Shown: piece by piece, positions 41,179 through 48,376 of the stretch
Numbering within the stretch: the stretch's first letter is position 1
How the letters are laid out: every line of letters begins with the position of its first letter
Source: AC-32 sp049644305
Lineage (GTDB): Bacteria > Actinomycetota > Thermoleophilia > Gaiellales > Gaiellaceae
Assembly (NCBI GenBank): GCA_049644305.1
Contig: JBARRQ010000023.1
Coordinates: forward strand, 43,014-107,013
DNA: 64,000 nt
Direction: 5' to 3'
The notes under the pieces: model-generated
Databases searched by the model: none
Told to the model about the DNA's origin: nothing
Seen by the model: the letters and a program-made list of their open reading frames with translations, nothing else
Made by a program: the position numbers and the translations under genes

Positions 41179-42986
41179 GCCGTTGCCTCGACCTTCTCCG
41201 CGAACTCGCGCTCCAGCAGGCCGTGCTCGTAGATCTCTCCGTAGACCGGGCTTGTCTCCAACAACTCGTCGTGCGTCCCGCGAGCGGCGATCCGGCCCTC
41301 GTCGAGCACGACGATCTCGTCGGCAAGCGAGATCGTCGAGAGGCGGTGGGCGATGATGATCGTCGTCCGGCCCTGCATCGCCTCGCGCAGGCCGAGCTTG
41401 ATCTTCGACTCGGTGGTCGCGTCGACGGAGGCGGTGGCGTCGTCGAAGATCAGCACACGCGGGTCCAGCACGAGCGCCCGCGCGATCGCGATCCGCTGCC
41501 GCTGGCCTCCCGAGAGCGTGATCCCGCGCTCACCGATCACGGTGTCGAAGCCGTCGGGGAGCTCGTCTATGAACTCGTGCGCCTGCGCGAGGCGGGCTGC
41601 GTTCTCGATCTCCTCGTCGGTCGCGTCAGGACGGCCGAAGCCGATGTTCTCCCGAACGGACGCGGAGAAGAGGAATGGGTCCTGGGTCACGACGCCGATC
41701 GCCCGCCGCAGCGACGCGAGCTTGACGTCGCGTACGTCGACGCCGTCGAGCTCGACGGAGCCTGCGTTGACGTCGTAGAAGCGCGGGACGAGCGAGGCAA
41801 GCGTCGTCTTTCCCGACCCGGTGTGCCCGATCACGGCGACCTTCGTCCCGGCGTCGAGCTCCAGATCGATCCCGTCGAGCACGGGGCGCCCGGGCGAGTA
41901 CTCGAAACGCACGTCCTTGTACGCGATCCGGCCGGGCCCCGGCGGCAGCCCGACCGCGTCCGGGCTGTCCGCGACTTCCTCTGGCTCGTCCATCACCTCG
42001 AAGATGCGCTCGCCGGAGGCGGTCGCGCGCTGGGCCTGGCCGATCCACATGCCGAGCATGCGCAGCGGCATCACGAGCATCAGGACGAGCACGTTGAAGA
42101 AGATGAAGTCGTGCAGCGGCAGCGTGTGGTGCACGACCATGCGGCCCCCGGCGGCCAGCACCGTTCCCTGCGCCAGCAGCGGTAGGAACGAGAGGAGCGG
42201 CACGTACAGGGCGCGCTGGCGGTTCGCGGCCACGCTCTGCCTGAACACGGCTTCCGAACGCTTCTCGAACTTGTCCTGCTCGGCCTGCTCCTGCGCGAAG
42301 GACTTGACGACGTGGACGCCGACGATGTTCTCTTCCGCGACCGTCGCGACGTCTGCCATCTTCTGCTGGACATCTCGCAGGACCGGGTGCGCGACGTGCG
42401 AGTAGCGGTAGGCGAGCGCGATGAGCAGCGGTGCGATCCAGAGGCTGACGAGCGCGAGCCGCCAGTTGACGACGAACATCACCACTGCCGCGCCGGCGAC
42501 CGTCAGCACGTTCTGGAAGAAGAAGACGAGGCCGTAGCCGAGGAAGAAGCGGACGGTCTGCAGGTCAACCGTGGCACGCGACATCAGCTGACCTGTCTGG
42601 TGGCGGTCGTAGAAGCCGAAGGAGAGCCGCAACAGGTGCGCATAGAGCGCGCTGCGCAGGTCGAGCTCCACCCCGAGCGCCTGTTTCCCGGCGATCAGTC
42701 GACGCCCCATCATGGCCAGCGCTCGTGCCAGCCCGACGAGGACGACCGCGGCGACGATCATGTCGAGCGCTCTTCTGTTCTGGCCGTGAACGGCGTTCGC
42801 GACAGCCGACCCGGTCAGGTACGCCGTGACGAACTGGCCCGCCTGGGCGAGCACGGCCAGCACGACGGAGATCCGAAGCGACCACTTGTACGGGCGCAGG
42901 AAACCCAGAAGGCGAATAAAGGTGCGTCTATACGGCGGTCGTCCCTGCACTCTCCAAAATCTAGCCAGCGTGCCTCTTGTCGTCAT
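41175..42986 (-). CDS. ABC exporter half-transporter, subunit with degenerate Walker B
   Basis: 603-residue half-transporter, first gene of the pair. Six N-terminal helices; the ATPase domain has Walker A GHTGSGKTT, an intact signature LSGGQRQRIA and H-loop IIAHRLST. The Walker B catalytic Glu is replaced by Asp (LIFDDATASVD). This is the pattern of heterodimeric exporters such as TM287/288: Walker A/B of this subunit plus LSLGQ of the partner form the non-hydrolytic site. ATG 42986 lies close to the divergent cyclase gene. Confidence 0.92.
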   Translation of the reverse strand: MTTRGTLARFWRVQGRPPYRRTFIRLLGFLRPYKWSLRISVVLAVLAQAGQFVTAYLTGSAVANAVHGQNRRALDMIVAAVVLVGLARALAMMGRRLIAGKQALGVELDLRSALYAHLLRLSFGFYDRHQTGQLMSRATVDLQTVRFFLGYGLVFFFQNVLTVAGAAVVMFVVNWRLALVSLWIAPLLIALAYRYSHVAHPVLRDVQQKMADVATVAEENIVGVHVVKSFAQEQAEQDKFEKRSEAVFRQSVAANRQRALYVPLLSFLPLLAQGTVLAAGGRMVVHHTLPLHDFIFFNVLVLMLVMPLRMLGMWIGQAQRATASGERIFEVMDEPEEVADSPDAVGLPPGPGRIAYKDVRFEYSPGRPVLDGIDLELDAGTKVAVIGHTGSGKTTLASLVPRFYDVNAGSVELDGVDVRDVKLASLRRAIGVVTQDPFLFSASVRENIGFGRPDATDEEIENAARLAQAHEFIDELPDGFDTVIGERGITLSGGQRQRIAIARALVLDPRVLIFDDATASVDATTESKIKLGLREAMQGRTTIIIAHRLSTISLADEIVVLDEGRIAARGTHDELLETSPVYGEIYEHGLLEREFAEKVEATA

Positions 42987-43012
42987 GGCCCCGAGGACGG
43001 AAACTTTCGATC

Positions 43013-44350
43013 ATGGCCATCCCGGAGACGTGTTATGCGCGAAGCGGCGACGTCTCGATTGCCTACCAGGCTTTTGGCGAAGGGCCGGTTGACCTCGTCT
43101 GGATCTCGGGGATCATCTCCAACGTCGAGTACCAGTGGGTGGAACCGCGTCTTGCCTCCTTCCTCGAGCGGATTGCGTCGTTCTCACGTCTGATCCGATT
43201 CGACAAGCGGGGGACGGGACTATCCGACGGGGTCGACGGCGTCCCCACGCTCGAGCAGCGGATGGACGACGTGCGCGCGGTAATGGACGACGCGGGATGT
43301 GACCGCGCGGTCCTCCTCGGAGCAGTCGAGGGGGCGCCGATAGCGTTGCTCTTCGCGGCTACTTATCCCGAGCGGACGCTGGGGCTCGTCCTGTACGGGT
43401 CGCATGTCAAGACGGTCTGGGCCCCCGATTTCCCCTGGGCACCGAAGTTCGAGGAACATCTGAAAGCGATCGACGAGGCGGCGCGATTCTGGGGGACGCG
43501 GCGCTACTGCGACGAGACGACGGCTCGGCTCGCGCCCAACTCCGACGACGAGTTCCGCCGCTTCTGGGGCTCGTACATGCGAGTCGGCGCAAGCCCTGCC
43601 GCTGCAACGGCGCTCATGCGGATGAACATGCAGATCGATGTCCGAGAGGTCCTGCCGGCGATCCGGGTGCCGACCCTGATCCTCCATCGTCGGGAGGACC
43701 CGGTGGCAAACGTCGAGCAGAGCCGCTACATGGCTCAACGCATCCCGAACGCGCGCTACGTGGAGCTCGAGGGGTGCGACCAGATCCCGATGATCGGTGA
43801 CACGGAAGCGCTCTTCCGAGAGCTCGAGAGCTTCGTCTCAGAGGTCAAGGACTCAGTGGAGCCCGACCGGATGCTGGCCACTGTCCTTTTCACCGACATC
43901 GTCGATTCGACAGTCAGGGCCGCGGAGCTCGGAGATGCGCGCTGGGGCGACTTGCTCGTAGCGCATCACGCGATCATCCGGGGTCTCTTGGCACGTTTCC
44001 GCGGGAAGGAGATCGACACCGCAGGCGACGGCTTCTTCGCCACGTTCGAGGGCCCCGCCCGCGCGGTCGAATGCGCCTGCGCCGCCGTCGAGGGAATCCG
44101 CGAGCTCGGGCTCGAGCTTCGCGCGGGGTTGCACACGGGCGAGTGCGAGGTCGCTGATGGCAAGGTCAGCGGCATCGCCGTGCACATCGGTGCGCGGATT
44201 GCGGCCGAGGCCGGCGCCGGCGAGGTGCTCGTCTCGTCCACCGTGAAAGACCTCGTCGTGGGCGCCGGCATCCACTTCCGCGAGCGAGGCGTCACGGGGC
44301 TGAAAGGGGTCCCGGGCGAGTGGCGCCTATTCGCGGTCGAGAACGCGTAG
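43013..44350 (+). CDS. Class III adenylate/guanylate cyclase fused to an inactive alpha/beta-hydrolase
   Basis: 445-residue fusion. Residues about 1-275 form an alpha/beta-hydrolase fold (IAYQAFGEGPVDLVWI, LIRFDKRGTGLSDG, LFAATYPERT). The nucleophile elbow, usually GxSxG, reads GAVEGA, and the position of the catalytic His reads GCDQIP, so Ser and His are both gone. The domain is probably a ligand sensor. Residues about 290-445 are a class III cyclase: VLFTDIVDST (first metal Asp), KEIDTAGDGFFATF (substrate Lys and second Asp) and VHIGARIAAEA (Arg). It should make cAMP or cGMP. ATG 43013 is chosen; a TTG at 42977 would overlap the ABC gene start. Confidence 0.9.
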   Translation: MAIPETCYARSGDVSIAYQAFGEGPVDLVWISGIISNVEYQWVEPRLASFLERIASFSRLIRFDKRGTGLSDGVDGVPTLEQRMDDVRAVMDDAGCDRAVLLGAVEGAPIALLFAATYPERTLGLVLYGSHVKTVWAPDFPWAPKFEEHLKAIDEAARFWGTRRYCDETTARLAPNSDDEFRRFWGSYMRVGASPAAATALMRMNMQIDVREVLPAIRVPTLILHRREDPVANVEQSRYMAQRIPNARYVELEGCDQIPMIGDTEALFRELESFVSEVKDSVEPDRMLATVLFTDIVDSTVRAAELGDARWGDLLVAHHAIIRGLLARFRGKEIDTAGDGFFATFEGPARAVECACAAVEGIRELGLELRAGLHTGECEVADGKVSGIAVHIGARIAAEAGAGEVLVSSTVKDLVVGAGIHFRERGVTGLKGVPGEWRLFAVENA

Positions 44351-44938
44351 CTCTTCGCGGATCTGAGCCGAGGCCTGGGCCACCCGAGCCCGATTGGCCG
44401 GGTCGTTCAGCCAGCCGCTTGCGCCGGAGGGATGCGGGAGCGGAATCGCCGTGGCGTCGCCGTGCTCGAAGCGACGGCCGACGCACTCGGTGACGCTCTT
44501 CAGGCCCAGCAAACGGCGGACCGCGAGCCCGCCGACCGGGACGAGCAGCCGCGGGCGCAGCAGACGCAATTCCCATTCGGACCAGAAGGCGCAGAGTTCC
44601 TGCTCGCGCGGAGTGGGCGTTCGGTCGCCGCGGCCGCTCGGCGAGCGGCCTGGGTAGCAGCGCGTGACGGACGCGCAGTAGAACGTCGCGTAGAACTCGT
44701 CTTCATCGAGCTCGAGCCAGCGGCGCAGGGTTTGGCCGGCCCGGCCGCGCCAGGGACGCCTCTCTCGGCCCTCGACTGCTCCTGGTGCCTGGCCGAGCAG
44801 GTACGCGCGCTGGCCCTTGTACGGCTCGACGACCGGTCGCGACTCGAGGGGATAGCCGGCTTCCGCGCATGCGCGGCAGACACGGAGGTCGCGTTGCAGC
44901 GAGGCGGGAGAGCGGTAGCTGGAGCGCCGGCGGGTCAA
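44327..44938 (-). CDS. Uracil-DNA glycosylase, family 4/5-like
   Basis: 203-residue UDG superfamily enzyme removing uracil from DNA. Motif 1 reads LLGQAPGAVEG and motif 3 PHPSGASGW; four cysteines (VCRAC near the N-terminus, YCASVTRC in the middle) suggest the iron-sulfur cluster of family 4. The TTG start at 44938 overlaps the methyltransferase stop as TTGA; the longer open frame upstream is only the shadow of that gene. The end overlaps the cyclase gene 3' end by 24 bases on the other strand. Confidence 0.85.
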   Translation of the reverse strand: MTRRRSSYRSPASLQRDLRVCRACAEAGYPLESRPVVEPYKGQRAYLLGQAPGAVEGRERRPWRGRAGQTLRRWLELDEDEFYATFYCASVTRCYPGRSPSGRGDRTPTPREQELCAFWSEWELRLLRPRLLVPVGGLAVRRLLGLKSVTECVGRRFEHGDATAIPLPHPSGASGWLNDPANRARVAQASAQIREELRVLDRE

Positions 44939-45522
44939 GAACGGACGGCGACGAACCACCGGCCGGAGAAAACCGGGTCGCCTCCGCCCAGCTCTTGCGC
45001 CAGCCCCTCCAGCGTGAAGTAGCGCTTGAAAACCTCCCAGCGAGAGCCGTCGTCGAGGATCCTCTCCTGCCACTCCTCCGGGTCTACCTCGGGCCGGAGC
45101 GCCGAGTCGAGGACGGTGAGCTCGGCTGCGACCCGGCGCGCCTCGCCCAGGAAGGTTTCGCGCCCGGCCGTATCCAGGTGCCCGTAGAAGTGGGCGGTGA
45201 ACAGGCGTTCGAACGAGCGGTCCGGAAAAGGGAGGGCGAGGGCGTCGCCGCTCACGTAGGTCGCGTGTGGCGCTTGCACGCGGGCTACTTCGAGCATGGA
45301 AGGACTCTGGTCGAGACCGACGACCTCGCCCGAAAGATGCCGGGTGAGGAAGCCGCTGCCACAGGCGACGTCCAGCGTGTGGGCGGGCGGAAGCGTTTCG
45401 AGGGTCCGTAGGAGGGCGTCGACTTCTTCGTCCCAGCCGGGGCGCTCGCGATCGGAGAACCGGCCGGTGCCGAGGTACCAATCGTCGTATTCGCGCGCCC
45501 GCCGCTCGTAGTAGGTCCTCAT
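44935..45522 (-). CDS. SAM-dependent methyltransferase
   Basis: 195-residue class I methyltransferase. The SAM site reads LDVACGSGFLTRHL, followed by VVGLDQSPSML and GDALALPFPDRSFERLF, the order of the Methyltransf_11 group. The short C-terminal part (WEVFKRYFTLEGLAQEL) resembles class I enzymes acting on small molecules; substrate unknown. AGGAG lies 10 bases before ATG 45522. Its -10 is the minus-strand reading of the TAGACTA shared with ftcD. Confidence 0.85.
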   Translation of the reverse strand: MRTYYERRAREYDDWYLGTGRFSDRERPGWDEEVDALLRTLETLPPAHTLDVACGSGFLTRHLSGEVVGLDQSPSMLEVARVQAPHATYVSGDALALPFPDRSFERLFTAHFYGHLDTAGRETFLGEARRVAAELTVLDSALRPEVDPEEWQERILDDGSRWEVFKRYFTLEGLAQELGGGDPVFSGRWFVAVRS

Positions 45523-45536
45523 CGCTTTGCCGCTCC

Positions 45537-45543
45537 TAGACTA
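45537..45543. promoter_or_regulatory. Symmetric bidirectional -10, TAGACTA
   Basis: TAGACT (45537-45542) ends 6 bases before the leaderless ftcD GTG 45549. On the minus strand the same bases read TAGTCT (45543-45538), giving a 15-base leader with AGGAG before ATG 45522. Confidence 0.6.
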
Positions 45544-45548
45544 CGTCC

Positions 45549-46499
45549 GTGGCGCTGCCGCTCGAGTCGGTGCCGAACTTCTCGGAAGGACGTGACCGCG
45601 CGACGATCGACGCGCTCGCCGAGGCGCTCGGCCGACGGGGGCGGCTGCTAGACGTCCATGCCGATGAAGACCACAACCGCTCGGTCTTCACGGTGGTGGG
45701 CTCGGATGACGATCTGGTCGAAGCGCTCCTCGCGGGGGTCGCGTGCGCCCGCGACCGGATCGACCTGCGCCGCCATGTGGGAGCGCATCCGCGCATCGGC
45801 GCGGCCGACGTCGTGCCGGTCGTGCCGATCACGCCGCCAGACATGGAGCGCGCCGGCGCCGCGGCGCGGAAGCTCGCCGAGCGCGTGGGTGGCGAGCTCG
45901 GTCTCCCGGTCTTCCTCTACGGCGAATTGGCCCCGGGGCGCGGTCCGGCCTTCTTCCGTCGCGGAGGCCTGGTCGAGCTGCGACGGCGGCTCGAGGCTGG
46001 GGAGCTCGAGCCCGATTTCGGGCCTGCGCGGCTGGACGAGCGCGCGGGTGGGGTGCTCGTCGGCGCGCGGCCGCCGCTGATCGCCTTCAACGTCAACCTG
46101 CGCGGGTCGCTCGACGCGGCGAGCGAGGTTGCCCGCGCCGTGCGCGAGCGAGACGGCGGCTTCCCGGGCGTGCGTGCGCTAGGGCTCGAGCTTCCGCGGG
46201 CGGGGCTCGTTCAGGTCAGCATGAACGTGGAGAACTGGGAGGCGGCGGCACTGCACGAGATCGTCGAGCGGGTCGAGCGGGAGGCGGCCGCGCGCGGAGC
46301 CGAGGTCGTCGGATCCGAGCTGGTCGGCCTGATGCCGGCCGGCGCAGCGGCCGCGGCTGCCGGAGCGATGCTGCAGATCGACGGCTTCGATGCCTCACGG
46401 GTACTGGAGCTGCGGCTCCTGGAGGGATGGGACCGCGCCTCCGGGCGGATGCCGAATCAGGCGGCGACTCGCCGTCGCACTTTCGGCGCGAACCCGTGA
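45549..46499 (+). CDS. ftcD: Glutamate formimidoyltransferase
   Basis: 316-residue formiminotransferase domain without the cyclodeaminase half found in the animal enzyme. It moves the formimino group of formiminoglutamate to tetrahydrofolate, the last step of histidine degradation. Seen: VPNFSEGRDRATID at the N-terminus, LDVHADEDHNRSVFT, IDLRRHVGAHPRIGAADVVPV (split), FLYGELAPGRG and VQVSMNVENW. GTG 45549 is leaderless by the TAGACT placement. The last bases of its stop are also the first bases of repeat copy 4, which separates it from hutH. Confidence 0.93.
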   Translation: MALPLESVPNFSEGRDRATIDALAEALGRRGRLLDVHADEDHNRSVFTVVGSDDDLVEALLAGVACARDRIDLRRHVGAHPRIGAADVVPVVPITPPDMERAGAAARKLAERVGGELGLPVFLYGELAPGRGPAFFRRGGLVELRRRLEAGELEPDFGPARLDERAGGVLVGARPPLIAFNVNLRGSLDAASEVARAVRERDGGFPGVRALGLELPRAGLVQVSMNVENWEAAALHEIVERVEREAAARGAEVVGSELVGLMPAGAAAAAAGAMLQIDGFDASRVLELRLLEGWDRASGRMPNQAATRRRTFGANP

Positions 46500-46557
46500 C
46501 CCACGCGTGCGCCTTTCCCCGTTACGATCGCCTCGGGGAGGAGGCCGGGCGAACCGT
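46496..46557 (+). repeat. Dispersed intergenic repeat, copy 4
   Basis: Plus orientation, beginning GTGACCCACGCGTGCGCC, then CCGTTACGATCGCCTCGGGG and GGAGGCCGGGCGAACC. It overlaps the ftcD stop codon and lies upstream of hutH. The inner GCCTC and GAGGC can pair around GGGGAG, and ACGCGT is a palindrome. Confidence 0.85.
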
Positions 46558-46603
46558 ACTACGGGACCATGCTCGCCCAAACTGCCACCGCGATAGGCAG
46601 GGA

Positions 46604-46609
46604 TAGACT
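46604..46609 (+). promoter_or_regulatory. -10 element TAGACT for leaderless hutH
   Basis: TAGACT ends 7 bases before GTG 46617; no ribosome binding site. It supports the GTG over the upstream ATG 46569. Confidence 0.55.
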
Positions 46610-46616
46610 CGGGCGC

Positions 46617-48155
46617 GTGATCGAGAGCAAGGCTCTCACCGGCGACGATCTCGGTCTTGCCGACGTCTGGGCAGTCGCCGTCCATCACGCCCCCGTCGCG
46701 ATCGCCGACTCGGCCCGCGAGCGGATGAGAGCAGCTCGCGAGCTCGTCGAGCGCGCCGTGCACGGCAAGGAAGAGCACACCTACGGCGTGAACACCGGCT
46801 TCGGGCGCTTCGTCTCGCGCTCGATTCCGGAAGAGCTCGCGGAGGAGCTTCAAGTGCGCCTCCTCCGCAGTCACGCGTGCGGGGTTGGCGAGCCCTACCC
46901 TGCCGAGATCGTCCGCGCGGCGATGCTGCTGCGGGCCAACGCGCTCGCAAAGGGGTTCTCAGGCGCGTGCATTCCCACCGTTGAGCTGATCGTCGAATGC
47001 CTCAACAGAGGCGTCTTGCCGCACGTGCCCAGCCGAGGGTCTGTCGGTGCAAGCGGCGATCTTGCGCCGCTCGCCCACCTGGCTCTGCCACTGATCGGCG
47101 AGGGCGAGGCCTGGTTCGACGGTAACCGGCTAGTCGGCGGTGACGCGCTCGCGGCCGCAGGCCTCGAACCGGTGCGGCTCAAGGCGAAGGAGGGGCTTTC
47201 CCTCGTCAACGGCACGCAGTTCATGGCGGCGTTCGGGGCGCTGGGCCTGATCCGCGCCCGCCGGCTCTCGAAGACCGCCGATCTTGCCTGTGCCCTGTCC
47301 CTCGAGGCGCTCCAGGGCTCGCGTACGAGCTTCCTCCCCCAGATTCACGCCGCGCGGCCGCTGCGCGGCCAGATCGACTCGGCGGCAAACGTGCTCCGCC
47401 TTCTCGAGGATTCCGCGATCAACGAGGCTCATCGCTGGTGTGACAAGGTCCAGGACGCCTACTCCCTGCGCTGCGCCCCGCAAGTGCACGGGGCGAGCCG
47501 CGACCTCCTCGACTACGCCGCCTACACAGTCGAGACCGAGCTGAACTCGGCAACGGACAACCCGCTCGTCCTCGTCGAGGACGAGCTCCTCGTCTCGAAC
47601 GGCAACTTCCACGGGCAGCCGCTGGCCTTCGCCCTCGACGCTCTCGCGATGGCGGTCTCCGAGTTTGCGGACATCTCCGAGCGACGGATCGAGCGGCTAG
47701 TCAACCCAAGTCTCTCCGGCGGTCTCCCGGCATTCCTCACCGGGGACGGCGGACTCAACTCCGGCTTCATGATCCCGCAGTACGTTGCGGCGTCTCTTGT
47801 CAGCGAGAACAAAGTCCTCTCGCATCCGGCCGGTGTCGACTCGATCCCGACCAGCGCCGGCCAGGAGGATCACGTCTCGATGGGGAATGCAGCCGGACTA
47901 AAGGCCTGGCAGGCGATCTCGAATGCCGAACGCGTGCTCGCAATCGAACTTCTGGCCGGCGTCCAAGGAGTCGAGTTCCTTGCGCCCCTGCATCCCGGTA
48001 TCGGCGTTCGTGCGATTCGTGAGTTTGTACGCTCGCTTTCGCCCCGCCTCCGCGACGACCGGTCGCTTTCGGGAGACATCGAAGCGGTGGCGACGGCAGT
48101 CCGGGACGGCTCACTCGTCGAATCCGTCGAGGGACAAGTCGGCGAGCTCCGATGA
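46617..48155 (+). CDS. hutH: Histidine ammonia-lyase
   Basis: Converts histidine to urocanate. 512 residues. The MIO prosthetic group forms from ASG in GSVGASGDLAPLAH; also seen are the YGVNTGFGRF loop, SLVNGTQFM, QDAYSLRCAPQVHGA and the C-terminal GQEDHVSMGNAAGLK. GTG 46617 gives the usual N-terminus (LTGDDLGLADVWAVA); ATG 46569 would add 16 unconserved residues. The stop overlaps the small membrane protein gene by ATGA. Confidence 0.96.
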   Translation: MIESKALTGDDLGLADVWAVAVHHAPVAIADSARERMRAARELVERAVHGKEEHTYGVNTGFGRFVSRSIPEELAEELQVRLLRSHACGVGEPYPAEIVRAAMLLRANALAKGFSGACIPTVELIVECLNRGVLPHVPSRGSVGASGDLAPLAHLALPLIGEGEAWFDGNRLVGGDALAAAGLEPVRLKAKEGLSLVNGTQFMAAFGALGLIRARRLSKTADLACALSLEALQGSRTSFLPQIHAARPLRGQIDSAANVLRLLEDSAINEAHRWCDKVQDAYSLRCAPQVHGASRDLLDYAAYTVETELNSATDNPLVLVEDELLVSNGNFHGQPLAFALDALAMAVSEFADISERRIERLVNPSLSGGLPAFLTGDGGLNSGFMIPQYVAASLVSENKVLSHPAGVDSIPTSAGQEDHVSMGNAAGLKAWQAISNAERVLAIELLAGVQGVEFLAPLHPGIGVRAIREFVRSLSPRLRDDRSLSGDIEAVATAVRDGSLVESVEGQVGELR

Positions 48156-48376
48156 CGGCAGGGAACGGACGCAATCCATCACGGCGGCGGTCGCAGCGGC
48201 CCTATCGTGACAGCGCCCTTCTCTACGCAACTCTCGCGATGATCGTGATCGTGGCAGCGGTCCTCACCGGAGGCCGCGTTCTTTGGGCGATCGTCGCCGC
48301 GGCCGGGGCGTTCCTCATCGGAACAGCGTGGACCTGGCGCGGCATCCGCTCACGCGAGGAGCAACGGCGCCGTTGA
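48152..48376 (+). CDS. Small two-helix membrane protein inside the hut operon
   Basis: 74 residues: a basic N-terminus (RNPSRRRSQRPYRDS), two membrane helices (LLYATLAMIVIVAAVLTGG and VLWAIVAAAGAFLIGTAW) and a basic end. It overlaps hutH by ATGA and hutU by TTGA, so it is co-translated with them. I know no hut protein of this type. It could be a small membrane partner of an uptake system, or a gene merely caught in the operon. Confidence 0.75.
   Translation: MTAGNGRNPSRRRSQRPYRDSALLYATLAMIVIVAAVLTGGRVLWAIVAAAGAFLIGTAWTWRGIRSREEQRRR

Noticed and set aside
43013..43850. Active alpha/beta-hydrolase function
   Set aside because: The nucleophile and histidine positions are Val/Glu-type and Gln; an enzymatic call is not supported.
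46496..46606. Peptide (T)HACAFPRYDRLGEEAGR seen in several short frames as a conserved protein
   Set aside because: The likeness comes from translation of the dispersed DNA repeat; the frames overlap stops and real genes.
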